A stretch of DNA of 64,000 nucleotides, taken from contig NZ_WOFB01000007.1 of NCBI RefSeq assembly GCF_009733865.1, positions 186,001 to 250,000 on the forward strand. Direction: 5' to 3'. This stretch comes from Oceanobacillus salinisoli. Its GTDB lineage: Bacteria; Bacillota; Bacilli; Bacillales; Amphibacillaceae. The notes under the pieces are model-generated. The model did not search any database. It saw only the letters and a program-made list of their open reading frames with translations, and was not told where the DNA came from. A program made the position numbers and the translations under genes. Below are positions 1-9,103 of the stretch, in pieces (position 1 is the first letter of the stretch; every line of letters begins with the position of its first letter).

Positions 1-2
1 AT

Positions 3-479
3 GGAGAAAGGGGCTTATTAGTTGTTTCTCATCTAAATCGTAGAGGGACTGTTCTGCTTCGTTATGTCGTTGGAGATATCACTTCTATTACTCATGAGCA
101 GTGTCCGCACTGTAAACGTAATGTTCAACGGTTAATAGAACAGTCGGTTAGAACTAAAGAATTGGTTAATTTGCGAGGAACTCTAATCAATCCCACGATT
201 TTAAAAGACGATTTAACCCAAGTTAGTGGTTTGTTAGAATACCAAATTGTTTTCGATAAAGTTAATCCAGAAGATCCTTTGTCAGAGGATTGTCTACGAT
301 TAAGAATTGCAACAGAGAGAACAGATAAAGAAAAAATGATAGAAGAATTAACACTAGTAACGGGCAAGGCAGTGGAAATGAAGCCGGAAATTGAATTTTG
401 TGACATTAATGAAATCTATGACCCTACTGTTACATTGAAATCTAACCGAATAGTGGATAATCGACCAGTACTGGAATAG
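3..479 (+). CDS. PaaK-like CoA ligase, C-terminal part (truncated by window edge)
   Basis: The reading frame is open from base 3 with no start, so the N-terminal majority lies outside the window. The 158 visible residues resemble the C-terminal part of the phenylacetate-CoA ligase/coenzyme F390 synthetase group of adenylate-forming enzymes. The fragment has a GLLVVSHLNRRG strand, then LLRYVVGDIT, then a CPHC pair as found in this family, and ends with a mixed alpha/beta lid domain. The next gene, another acyl-CoA ligase, follows within 20 bases, so the two are probably co-transcribed. The substrate cannot be deduced; an aromatic or other carboxylic acid is the family norm. Confidence 0.75.
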   Translation, partial: GERGLLVVSHLNRRGTVLLRYVVGDITSITHEQCPHCKRNVQRLIEQSVRTKELVNLRGTLINPTILKDDLTQVSGLLEYQIVFDKVNPEDPLSEDCLRLRIATERTDKEKMIEELTLVTGKAVEMKPEIEFCDINEIYDPTVTLKSNRIVDNRPVLE

Positions 480-496
480 TAATGGGGTGCAGAAAT

Positions 497-2149
497 ATGT
501 TAAATGAAAGATTGAAGAATAAACAGTGGTTTAATCGAACAACGCAAGAATTATTTATAGAAACGTGTAAGAACAGGCCGGATAAAATAGCCATTGTGTA
601 TCAAGAAAAGTCGATTACATTTAATGAATTGCAGAATAATGTAAACAAAGTCGCCAATGCTCTTATTAAACTAGGAGTTAAACCAGGCGATAGAATTACA
701 ACCTTGCCAAGTTCTACCCCAGAGTTTGTTTATGTGTATTTTGCGACATTGCAAGTAGGAGCGGTTATTAACCCACTAAATCTATTATGGGGAATACGGG
801 AAATAGAAAGTGTTTTAGAGCGAAATGACCCTAAGATTATTATTACAATAGATGAGCAGAAGGGTAAAAATTACATTGAACTGTTACGAAGTGCGATTCC
901 CGACTTAAATTTTAAAGACAGTAGAAGTCTATCAAGTGAAAGAATACCATCCCTAACAAATATGATTAGTTTAAGTCAGGATAACCTTATCTATGATGGT
1001 TTTCTAGATTTACATTATTTGATGGAACAGACTGATAGTCATGATGAAGATATAAAAGAGAGAATGAAAGAACAGAAAAATACAGATATACAGTTTATTT
1101 GTCAAACATCAGGTACAACAGGGCTTTCTAAGAGTGCCCTTTGGGATCATAGACCACCATTAGCAACTGTTAATTTTAGTGTGAGAAATATCATGTACGA
1201 TGAGAATGATTCATATATCAATTTTGGACCATTCTTTCATAATAGTGGAATTACCGCTATCAACTTAACCTTAGCATATACTGGCACAACTCTTTATTTA
1301 CTAGAAGACTTTAATTCGAAAAAAGCATTAGAGTATATTGAAAAATATAAGATAACAACAACATTCGGATTTTCTGCGCACTGGCAAGGATTATTAAAAG
1401 ATTCTAGTTTCACAAGAAGTAATTTTTATATAAGAAAAGCACTTGTGGCTGGGGATGCAAAAACTTACGAAATGGCACGTGATATGTGCTCTGGGTCAAA
1501 AAATATTGTGATGTTATATGCCCAAACAGAGAGTGGACCACTCATTTCATTGGGAGAATCTGATTGCATGAATGATGAGATTAATAAATACACCCATGGA
1601 AGACCTTTACCTGGAGTAGAAGTAATAATAAAGTCACTAGAAACAGGTCAAGAATTAACAAATGCTGAAGGGGAAATTTGTTATAGAAGTCCCTTTATGT
1701 TCAAGGGGTATTATAAGCAATCTGATGAAACAAAGAAAGTATTTGATAAAGACGGTTATTTCCATAGTGGGGACTTTGGCAATTTTCGTAATGGATATAT
1801 TACTTATTTAGGCCGTCTGGGCGGGGTCATTAAATCAGGTGGAGAGAATGTTTCTACATCACGTGTGACTACGCAGTTAGTTGACTTACTTCAAGATGAT
1901 ATAGAGGATGCTCAAACAGTTGGTATTGATGATGAATATTGGGGGAAGAAGGTAGTTTCATGGATTCAATTAAAATCAAATATTGAAGAAGTGGATACCA
2001 AAGTTCTCCGTCACAAACTCAAAGGCCAGATGGCTGATTATGAGATACCTAAGGAAATACTTGTATGGAAAAACGAATGGCCTATAACAGCAGAAGGTAA
2101 GATAGATTTTAAAAAACTTGCAGCCGAAGCTGAGAAAGTATTGACATAA
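497..2149 (+). CDS. AMP-forming acyl-CoA ligase (ANL superfamily)
   Basis: This adenylate-forming ligase activates a carboxylic acid to its CoA thioester in the cytoplasm, using ATP. The core motifs are all present: the P-loop TSGTTGLSKS near residue 205, the YAQTESGP motif, the hinge-region HSGDFG, GRLGGVIKSGGENV, and a C-terminal AEGKIDFKK with the lysine used for adenylation. The 550-residue length is normal. An upstream ATG at 482 is in frame, but GGGGTG sits about seven bases before the ATG at 497, so 497 is preferred. It follows the PaaK-like gene and precedes a TRAP importer, which suggests that it activates the imported acid. The natural substrate is unknown. Confidence 0.85.
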   Translation: MLNERLKNKQWFNRTTQELFIETCKNRPDKIAIVYQEKSITFNELQNNVNKVANALIKLGVKPGDRITTLPSSTPEFVYVYFATLQVGAVINPLNLLWGIREIESVLERNDPKIIITIDEQKGKNYIELLRSAIPDLNFKDSRSLSSERIPSLTNMISLSQDNLIYDGFLDLHYLMEQTDSHDEDIKERMKEQKNTDIQFICQTSGTTGLSKSALWDHRPPLATVNFSVRNIMYDENDSYINFGPFFHNSGITAINLTLAYTGTTLYLLEDFNSKKALEYIEKYKITTTFGFSAHWQGLLKDSSFTRSNFYIRKALVAGDAKTYEMARDMCSGSKNIVMLYAQTESGPLISLGESDCMNDEINKYTHGRPLPGVEVIIKSLETGQELTNAEGEICYRSPFMFKGYYKQSDETKKVFDKDGYFHSGDFGNFRNGYITYLGRLGGVIKSGGENVSTSRVTTQLVDLLQDDIEDAQTVGIDDEYWGKKVVSWIQLKSNIEEVDTKVLRHKLKGQMADYEIPKEILVWKNEWPITAEGKIDFKKLAAEAEKVLT

Positions 2150-2218
2150 TAAAAGTTTATAATGGGAACCTCTGTGAAGGTTCCCTGTAAAAACATCAAT
2201 ATAAAAGGGGTTATTTAT

Positions 2219-3274
2219 ATGAAGGGAAAAATAAGATATTTGAATTTAATAGTATTTGTTTCCTTACTTTTGCTATTAACAGCATGTACTAGTTCTACAA
2301 GCTCCGAAGCGGAGTCGAGTAGTGACAGTAGAATAGACGGAAATTCGGAATATAAATTTACTTTTAATATTTCCTATCCTCCTGCTGCGGATGGAAGTGT
2401 GCTAATGAGAAGTACAGAGGAATTTGCTCAGAGAATCGAAGAAAGAACTGATGGACGTGTGGAAATTGATTTATTTTTTAGTAACCAATTGGTACCTCAA
2501 GATCAACTAATGGATGCATTAAAAAATGATACAGTTGATTTAGGTTATTCTGGTCCACAATACTACGGGGATACAATACCTACTTCTTTCTTTACAAACA
2601 TACCTTTTTTAGCTAAAGATATTGATCATTTAATGAGTTTAATTAGAGAAAAAGGAATCCATGAGATTTATCAAAGGGAATTGGAAGAAAATGGAGTTAA
2701 ACTACTCACTTATGGTCCTGCGGGTGAATATGGATTATTGAGTAAAAAGCCAATCCATTCAGTAGAAGATATGAATGGCTTGAATTTGAGAGCTGCTGGT
2801 GGACTATGGACTCCTTGGTATGAAGAAGTAGGTGCATCTCCTGTTAATGTAGCTGCTGCAGAAACATATGAAGCATTGCAACGTGGAACTGTTGATGCAA
2901 TCCCTTATCCATATTATTCTTTAAGAGATTTTAACCTTCATGAAGTAGTAGATTATATTACAGTACCAGGAGTTACCCCTGCTGCTATAATGGCAGGATA
3001 TATTAGCTTAGATACATGGAATGAACTTCCTGAAGATATCCAAGAAATTATTACAGAAGTATCTGCGGAAATTGAACAAGAAAGTATTGAAGAATATAAG
3101 AGAGATAGGGAAGTTACTTTAGAATTTGCTGAAGAGAAAGGTGTAGAAGTAATAGAGTGGACAGATGAAGAATATGAAAAATTTGTGGAATCCAGTCAAA
3201 TAGTATGGGATAACTTTGCAGACTTAAATGAAAATACATCAGAGATTATGGACATCATTCGTGAAAATCAATAG
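2219..3274 (+). CDS. dctP: TRAP transporter solute-binding lipoprotein (DctP family)
   Basis: This is the extracytoplasmic solute receptor of a tripartite ATP-independent periplasmic-type importer, probably lipid-anchored to the membrane. From the chosen start the protein has a basic N-terminus, a hydrophobic core and the lipobox LLTAC. The DctP fold follows, with the motif NLRAAGG and a later YEALQRGTVDAIPYP segment typical of the family. An in-frame ATG at 2162 would place 19 polar residues before the signal peptide. The AAAAGGGG at about 2203-2210 supports 2219 instead. The matching small and large permease genes follow directly. The ligand is likely a carboxylate, by inference from the neighbouring CoA ligases. 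Confidence 0.9.
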   Translation: MKGKIRYLNLIVFVSLLLLLTACTSSTSSEAESSSDSRIDGNSEYKFTFNISYPPAADGSVLMRSTEEFAQRIEERTDGRVEIDLFFSNQLVPQDQLMDALKNDTVDLGYSGPQYYGDTIPTSFFTNIPFLAKDIDHLMSLIREKGIHEIYQRELEENGVKLLTYGPAGEYGLLSKKPIHSVEDMNGLNLRAAGGLWTPWYEEVGASPVNVAAAETYEALQRGTVDAIPYPYYSLRDFNLHEVVDYITVPGVTPAAIMAGYISLDTWNELPEDIQEIITEVSAEIEQESIEEYKRDREVTLEFAEEKGVEVIEWTDEEYEKFVESSQIVWDNFADLNENTSEIMDIIRENQ

Positions 3275-3352
3275 GGTGATTTAATTCATTTTTAAGTGGG
3301 ACATTATCCCGATTAAAAATATTTCTAATCAAAATTAGAGAAAGGAGAAAAA

Positions 3353-3859
3353 ATGAGGAAGTTCATTCAAATTATAAATAAAATCAATGAAATAGCGATG
3401 TGGATTGTTGGTTTTATGTTGTTAATAATGGGTATTTTATTATTTTATGCTGTCATAATGAGATACTTTTTTAATAATTCTCCTTCTTGGTCTTTTGATT
3501 TGACAGGATTGTTAACTGGATATGCTGCATTTCTTGGAGGAGGATATGCTTTGTTACAAGGTGCTCATGTTCGAGTAGATATATTTTATGAAAAATTCTC
3601 TTTAAGAACACAGAGTTTATCGAATATCATTTCTTCTACACTATTATTCCTGTTAGTAATTGTTCTAGTTTGGAAAGGGATGGAAGAAGTGTTAACGAAT
3701 TATCAGAACAATACAATTGCATCTACTGGTCTAAACATTCCTGTTTGGATTAAATGGGTGATGCTTCCCTTAGGGGGGGTATTATTAGGCATACAAGCAA
3801 TAGCCCATTTAATACAAGACTTTTACGTAGTAATAAAGGGGAAAAGAATGTTTGATTAA
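3353..3859 (+). CDS. dctQ: TRAP transporter small permease (DctQ family)
   Basis: This four-helix membrane subunit partners the large permease. The 168 residues contain hydrophobic segments near residues 15-35, 50-70, 90-110 and 130-150. Characteristic features are VIMRYFFNNSPSWSFDLTG after the first helix and GAHVRVDIFYE before the third, the latter matching the conserved H-V-R-V-D pattern of DctQ proteins. An AAAGGAG site lies just upstream of the ATG. It sits between the receptor gene and dctM with short spacers, giving the usual P-Q-M order. Confidence 0.9.
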   Translation: MRKFIQIINKINEIAMWIVGFMLLIMGILLFYAVIMRYFFNNSPSWSFDLTGLLTGYAAFLGGGYALLQGAHVRVDIFYEKFSLRTQSLSNIISSTLLFLLVIVLVWKGMEEVLTNYQNNTIASTGLNIPVWIKWVMLPLGGVLLGIQAIAHLIQDFYVVIKGKRMFD

Positions 3860-3876
3860 ACAAAGGGGGACAGATA

Positions 3877-5190
3877 ATGGATCCAGGGATTATGGCATTA
3901 ATACTTTTTGGCTCTTTGCTTTTGTTAATAGCGATAGGTACACCAATTGCATTTGCGATGGGCGGAGTTTCTTTAATATTCGGTTTTATATTCTGGGGAG
4001 GTCCTCCTAGTATTGATGCATTTACACTTGGAGCTTTTGGAAAAGCGCAAGAATTTGTATTATCGGCAGTACCTTTATATATATTAATGGCTGCGATATT
4101 ACAATATAGTGATTTAGCAGATGATTTGTATGAAGTGGTGTACCGATGGTTTGGAGGAGTGCGTGGTGGTTTAGCAGCTGGTACTACAATCATTTCCTCT
4201 ATCTTCGCAGCAATGGTTGGTATTGCTAGTGTTGCAACGGCTACGTTAGGACTAGCTGCTAGGCCATCAATGTTAAAACGTGGTTATGATGATCAACTGG
4301 TAATGGGCACAATTATTGCAGGAGGGGCCTTAGGTATCTTAATACCTCCAAGTATCATCATGATTATTTATGCTTCAGAAGCAAGTGTATCCGCTGGATC
4401 AATGTTCATGGCTGGAGTAGTCCCCGGAATTTTTGCTGTTGTCATATTTATAGGGTACGTACTAATTCTTTCTTGGATTAAGCCAAATTATGGTCCTGCT
4501 ATCTCTAAAGAGGAAAAGTTTTCATGGGTAGAAAAATTGAGTTCACTAAGGGGCGTAGTTTTACCTGTTTTTGTAATAGTACTCGTTTTGGGTTCTATTT
4601 ATACTGGGGCAGCTACACCAACGGAAGCTGCAGCAGTAGGGGTAACTGGGGCATTAATCAGTGCAGCAATTAAACGAAAGCTAACCTTTGCAAATTTAAA
4701 AAGTATTCTTTCTATGGCTGTTAAGCTGAATGCAATGGTGTTTTGGATATTAATTGTAGCTGCTGCATATTCACGAATTGTTTCAGTAACAGGCGTTGGT
4801 GCTTGGTTTGCAGATACAGTAACTTCTCTAGATGTGAATAGGTGGGTAACATTGATTCTAATGCAGGCCGTTTTCTTTGTGCTTGGGATGTTTATAGATC
4901 CATCAGCTATTATTTTAATGACAGGTCCATTATTTCTTCCCGTTGTTACTGAATTAGGTTTTGACCCTATATGGTATGGAGTTTTATTTGTTATAAACAT
5001 GTGTATGGCATATATGACGCCACCATTTGGATTTAACTTATTTGTAATGAGAGGGGTTGCAACTGATGTTAGTATAGGTACGGTTTATAAGTCGGTTTGG
5101 CCGTTTGTTGGTTTATATATACTTATAATGGCAATTTTAATTATATTCCCAAGTTTAGTTTTATGGTTACCTAATTTAATGATTAATTGA
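3877..5190 (+). CDS. dctM: TRAP transporter large permease (DctM family)
   Basis: This is the main translocation subunit of the TRAP importer, which couples solute uptake to an ion gradient (usually Na+). At 437 residues it has the normal length. It is almost entirely hydrophobic, with about twelve membrane segments. Family motifs visible are GIASVATATLGLAARPSMLKRGYD, here as a variant of the central re-entrant region, then GILIPPSIIMIIYA and ATPTEAAAVGV, and near the end ILMTGPLFLPV and MTPPFGFNLF. It begins 17 bases after dctQ, with AAGGGGG before the ATG, so the three genes form one operon. Confidence 0.93.
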   Translation: MDPGIMALILFGSLLLLIAIGTPIAFAMGGVSLIFGFIFWGGPPSIDAFTLGAFGKAQEFVLSAVPLYILMAAILQYSDLADDLYEVVYRWFGGVRGGLAAGTTIISSIFAAMVGIASVATATLGLAARPSMLKRGYDDQLVMGTIIAGGALGILIPPSIIMIIYASEASVSAGSMFMAGVVPGIFAVVIFIGYVLILSWIKPNYGPAISKEEKFSWVEKLSSLRGVVLPVFVIVLVLGSIYTGAATPTEAAAVGVTGALISAAIKRKLTFANLKSILSMAVKLNAMVFWILIVAAAYSRIVSVTGVGAWFADTVTSLDVNRWVTLILMQAVFFVLGMFIDPSAIILMTGPLFLPVVTELGFDPIWYGVLFVINMCMAYMTPPFGFNLFVMRGVATDVSIGTVYKSVWPFVGLYILIMAILIIFPSLVLWLPNLMIN

Positions 5191-5351
5191 GTATTTGGGT
5201 TCTGATGTGCTGCATTGTTGTATGATCGTTTATTGAGGAGAAAGGGAGATAATTAGCACCGATTGCTCGTATAAATTTAACAATAGAGTCAGAATTCTAG
5301 CAAGTATTTATAATAATCATTTTGAGAATATTTTGTATAGGGGGGATGGCT

Positions 5352-6887
5352 ATGTCAAGTATTATTAATAGGATTGCAGTAGGAGATATTATTCGAAGGA
5401 ATGCTTCAAGGTTTCCAGAAAAAATCGCCCTTATTGAAGGGGAAAAAGAGATAACTTACAAAGAATTAGATGAATTAACAAATAAACTAGCAAACTATTT
5501 ACTAAGTTTAGGCTTAAAAAAGGAAGATAAAGTAGCGACCCTTTATGAAAATTCATGGGAATATGCTTTATTGTTTATGGGGATCGCAAAAGCTGGATTG
5601 ATTTGGGTTCCAGTAAATCCAAATATTTCAATTGAGGAAAAAAAATATATATTAGAGTTTGTGGAAGCAAAATTTGTCATTGGAGAAAAAAGACTAATAA
5701 CAAATGAGATAGAAAAATTGAGAGAGTCTTGTTCCGACATATTAGAAACAAGCAATACTAATAGGTTAGTTGATTATATTGATCTTCAGCAGACCGAAGA
5801 ACCAATAGTGGATATTCAAGACAGAGATGTCTCCCACATTATGTTCACAAGTGGCACAACAGGAAACCCTAAAGGAGTTATGACAAGTCATCTTGCTATT
5901 TATATAGCTAGTTTAAGTAATATTATCGAAAATAATTTCCAAGAAGATGATTGCATGATTTCAATGATGCCGATGTTTCACTGTGCACAACATACATTAG
6001 TTATATCTGCTCTACACCGTGCTTCAACAGTTGTCGTATTAAATGGTTTTGAACCTGAGAATTTTATGCAAACGATCCATGAACATAAGGTTACACAAAT
6101 TTTTGCACTTCCAATGATGTATCGTCTCGTTGTAAATCACCCAGAACGTTCCAAATATGATTTTAGTTCTTTAAGAAGATGTATATACGCTATGGCTCCA
6201 ATGGATAAAGGTTTATTAGAAAAGTGTATTTCTGAATTTGGAGCTGATTTTGTTCTAGCTACTGGACAAACAGAAATCTATCCTTCAACAATGGTGTTTC
6301 GTCCTGAGGAACAATTACGTCGATTTGGATCATATTGGGGAATTTCTACCATTATCAATGATACAGCTGTCATGGATGATGATGGAAATATTTTAACAAA
6401 AGGTGAAGTTGGTGAGATTGTTCACCGCGGGCCAAATGTAATGATTGGCTACTACAAAAACGAAGAATCAACGAAGGAGAGTAAAAAATTTGGATGGCAT
6501 CATACTGGTGATTTAGGTTATTGGGATGAAGATGGTCAAATGGTGTTTGTTGACAGAAAGAAAGACATTATTAAGACTGGTGGAGAAAATGTTTCATCTA
6601 TGCAAGTCGAAAGTACTATTCTAGGCCATGAAGGTGTAATGAATGCTGTCGTTGTAGGATTACCGCATGATTATTGGTCAGAGGCAGTAACTGCTTTTGT
6701 TTTAAAACAACCGAATGCCAGTGTAACGGAGCAGGACATTATTGATCATTGTAAACAACATCTAGGCAGTTTCCAATCACCAAAATCCGTTATCTTTTTG
6801 GAAGAGTTTCCAATGACTGCTACAGGGAAAATTCAAAAACACATATTAAGAGACAAATACAACTCCCATTATGCTATGTCAAAATAA
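5352..6887 (+). CDS. AMP-forming acyl-CoA ligase (ANL superfamily)
   Basis: This is a second adenylate-forming ligase, about 511 residues from the chosen start. Motifs in order: MFTSGTTGNPKGVM near residue 170, the acyl-pocket region MMPMFHCAQ, ATGQTEIYPS, GWHHTGDLGYWDEDG, VDRKKDIIKTGGENV, and MTATGKIQKH with the catalytic lysine. ATGs at 5322 and 5346 are in frame. AGGGGGG at 5339-5345 directly abuts the 5346 ATG and is correctly spaced only for 5352. About 160 bases separate it from dctM, so it may have its own promoter. Its closest functional class is medium- or long-chain and branched acyl-CoA ligases; the substrate is not readable from sequence. Confidence 0.85.
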   Translation: MSSIINRIAVGDIIRRNASRFPEKIALIEGEKEITYKELDELTNKLANYLLSLGLKKEDKVATLYENSWEYALLFMGIAKAGLIWVPVNPNISIEEKKYILEFVEAKFVIGEKRLITNEIEKLRESCSDILETSNTNRLVDYIDLQQTEEPIVDIQDRDVSHIMFTSGTTGNPKGVMTSHLAIYIASLSNIIENNFQEDDCMISMMPMFHCAQHTLVISALHRASTVVVLNGFEPENFMQTIHEHKVTQIFALPMMYRLVVNHPERSKYDFSSLRRCIYAMAPMDKGLLEKCISEFGADFVLATGQTEIYPSTMVFRPEEQLRRFGSYWGISTIINDTAVMDDDGNILTKGEVGEIVHRGPNVMIGYYKNEESTKESKKFGWHHTGDLGYWDEDGQMVFVDRKKDIIKTGGENVSSMQVESTILGHEGVMNAVVVGLPHDYWSEAVTAFVLKQPNASVTEQDIIDHCKQHLGSFQSPKSVIFLEEFPMTATGKIQKHILRDKYNSHYAMSK

Positions 6888-6924
6888 AATTTTATACTTT
6901 AGAATTTAAAAGGAGTGGATTATA

Positions 6925-8280
6925 TTGTTTTCTAAAATATTAATCGCAAATCGTGGAGAAATAGCAGCAAGGGTTATTCGCACTTGTAAAAATATGGGGA
7001 TAAAAACAGTAGCTATATACTCTGAAGCAGACGCTGATGCACCACATGTAAAGTTGGCAGATGAAGCATTTCTAGTCGGAAAGCCACAAGTGAACGAGAG
7101 CTACTTAAATATCAATAAAATTATTGAAATTGCTAAAGAGTCCGGAGCAGAGGCGATTCATCCTGGTTATGGTTTACTATCTGAAAACACAAATTTTGCT
7201 AATGCATGTGAGGAAGCTGGGATTGTATTTATCGGTCCATCTTCAGATGTTATTGCAAACATGGGAAGTAAAATTGAGGCAAGAAAGTCGATGCAAGATG
7301 CCGGCGTACCATTAGTTCCGGGTATTAATTATGCCCTAGAAGATAAACATGAGGCAGCTGAAGTTGCTGAAAGTATTGGGTTTCCAGTCATGTTAAAAGC
7401 ATCCTCTGGTGGTGGAGGAATTGGTATGCAAGTAGCTAATAACAGTGATGATATTCTGAAAGCATTTGAAGGAAACCAAAAGCGTGCGAACGATTTCTTT
7501 GGCGATGGTGCAATGTACGTTGAAAAACTTATCGAAAATCCACGTCACATAGAAATCCAAGTGTTAGCAGATCAATATGGAAATACCGTTTATTTATGGG
7601 AGAGGGAATGTTCTATACAGCGCCGTAATCAGAAGGTAGTTGAAGAAGCACCATCTCCATTCCTTGACGAAGAAACAAGAAATAAAATGGGGAGAGTTGC
7701 AGTTAAAGCTGCAAAATCAATTGGCTATAGTAATGCAGGAACAATTGAATTTATTGTAGACGAAAATAAAAATTTCTACTTTTTAGAAATGAACACACGT
7801 CTACAAGTAGAACACCCTGTAACAGAAGAAATAACAGGACTAGATATCGTTGAACAGCAAATTCGAATTGCAGCAGGTGAAACACTAAAGGTTAAACAAT
7901 CCGACATTACTAGAAATGGCCATGCAATAGAAGTACGAATTTATGCAGAGGATCCAAAAACTTTTTTCCCTTCTCCTGGGAAAATAAATTATTTGAAGGT
8001 TCCAAAATCAGAAAATATCCGTCATGAACTAGCTATTCATGAGAACTCTCAGATTACTCCATTCTATGATCCGATGATTGCCAAATTGGTCGTGAAGGGT
8101 AACACGAGGGAGGATGCAATACGATCAATGTCTAAGGCCCTTGAAGAATATAAAGTAGAAGGAATAAAGACCAATATTCCGATGTTGCAAAAGGTAATTG
8201 ATCATCCAGCCTATATGGAAGGTGATACAACAACTAATTTCGTTGAAAAGTACTATAAAAAGGAACTTTCAAACAAGTAA
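6925..8280 (+). CDS. Biotin carboxylase subunit of an acyl-CoA carboxylase (YngH/AccC-like)
   Basis: This enzyme carboxylates the biotin of a carrier protein with bicarbonate and ATP. The 451 residues show the whole biotin carboxylase fold. The N-terminal domain starts with KILIANRGEIAARVIR. The ATP-grasp glycine loop is ASSGGGGIGMQV, followed by the central WERECSIQRRNQK motif, then EMNTRLQVEHPVTEEITG with the catalytic arginine and metal-binding residues. A closing C-terminal domain follows. The start is TTG, preceded by AAGGAGTGG. The carboxyltransferase lies two genes on, and the only biotin carrier in view is at 16306. The subunit is therefore most likely part of a three-component propionyl/methylcrotonyl-type carboxylase rather than the fatty-acid-synthesis enzyme. 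Confidence 0.92.
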   Translation: MFSKILIANRGEIAARVIRTCKNMGIKTVAIYSEADADAPHVKLADEAFLVGKPQVNESYLNINKIIEIAKESGAEAIHPGYGLLSENTNFANACEEAGIVFIGPSSDVIANMGSKIEARKSMQDAGVPLVPGINYALEDKHEAAEVAESIGFPVMLKASSGGGGIGMQVANNSDDILKAFEGNQKRANDFFGDGAMYVEKLIENPRHIEIQVLADQYGNTVYLWERECSIQRRNQKVVEEAPSPFLDEETRNKMGRVAVKAAKSIGYSNAGTIEFIVDENKNFYFLEMNTRLQVEHPVTEEITGLDIVEQQIRIAAGETLKVKQSDITRNGHAIEVRIYAEDPKTFFPSPGKINYLKVPKSENIRHELAIHENSQITPFYDPMIAKLVVKGNTREDAIRSMSKALEEYKVEGIKTNIPMLQKVIDHPAYMEGDTTTNFVEKYYKKELSNK

Positions 8281-8315
8281 TGAGAGTGAAATATGTAGAA
8301 GGCGGGATCAAAGAA

Positions 8316-9086
8316 ATGATTAAATTGGATATACACAAACACATAGCTATCATCACCTTAAACCGGCCAGAAGCAGCAAACGCTATGTCAAAGGGACTCC
8401 TTGATTCACTGAATGAAAAGATTTCTGAAATTAAGGAAAACCCAGATATCTACTGCGCGATTATAACAGGAGCCGGAGAAAAGGCTTTTTGCGCAGGAGC
8501 AGATTTAAAAGAAAGAAAAGGCATGTCTGAAAAACAGGTAATAGAAACAGTGCAATATATAGGAGAAACAGTTACAGCAGTTGAAAAATTGCGTATGCCA
8601 GTAATAGCAGCGATAAATGGAGGAGCGTTTGGTGGTGGATTAGAATTAGCACTTGCCTGTGATCTACGTGTCATTGCAAAAAATGCCAAACTAGGCCTAA
8701 CAGAGACCTCTTTAGCTATTATTCCAGGTGCAGGTGGAACACAGCGATTACCTAGATTAATAGGGGTGGGACAGGCGAAGCGCCTCATATATACAGCTAA
8801 GGCAATTACAGCGACCGAGGCTCTGTCCCTTGGTCTAGTGGAACAGGTGGAAGAGAAAGACGATGTTTTATGTGAAGCATTATCTTTAGCTGAGGTTATC
8901 GCAAGTAACGGCCCCATTGCTCTACAGCAGGCCAAAACGGCAATCAATAAGGGAATCCAAACGGACATAACAACAGGGCTAGCAATTGAACATTTAGCAT
9001 ATAGAGAAACGATACCGACTATAGATAGAAAAGAAGGACTTCAAGCATTTAGCGAAAAACGTAAACCAAATTATAAAGGACAATAG
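8316..9086 (+). CDS. Enoyl-CoA hydratase/isomerase family protein
   Basis: This is a crotonase-fold enzyme of about 256 residues from the chosen start. Both hydratase glutamates are present: one in GGGLELALACD near residue 110 and one in GLTETSLAIIPGAGGTQRL near residue 130. The oxyanion-hole segment AFCAGADLKER is also intact. Genuine hydration of an enoyl-CoA is therefore plausible. The location between biotin carboxylase and carboxyltransferase matches yngF of the Bacillus subtilis yng operon, whose family includes methylglutaconyl-CoA hydratase. An ATG at 8280 overlaps the preceding stop; AAGGCGGG before 8316 favours the later start. Confidence 0.88.
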   Translation: MIKLDIHKHIAIITLNRPEAANAMSKGLLDSLNEKISEIKENPDIYCAIITGAGEKAFCAGADLKERKGMSEKQVIETVQYIGETVTAVEKLRMPVIAAINGGAFGGGLELALACDLRVIAKNAKLGLTETSLAIIPGAGGTQRLPRLIGVGQAKRLIYTAKAITATEALSLGLVEQVEEKDDVLCEALSLAEVIASNGPIALQQAKTAINKGIQTDITTGLAIEHLAYRETIPTIDRKEGLQAFSEKRKPNYKGQ

Positions 9087-9103
9087 TAGTAGGAGGATGT
9101 AAC

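Noticed and set aside
8450-8968. 172-codon frame antisense to the enoyl-CoA hydratase
   Set aside because: It is a shadow frame opposite a well-conserved crotonase gene, without a ribosome binding site or recognisable domain.
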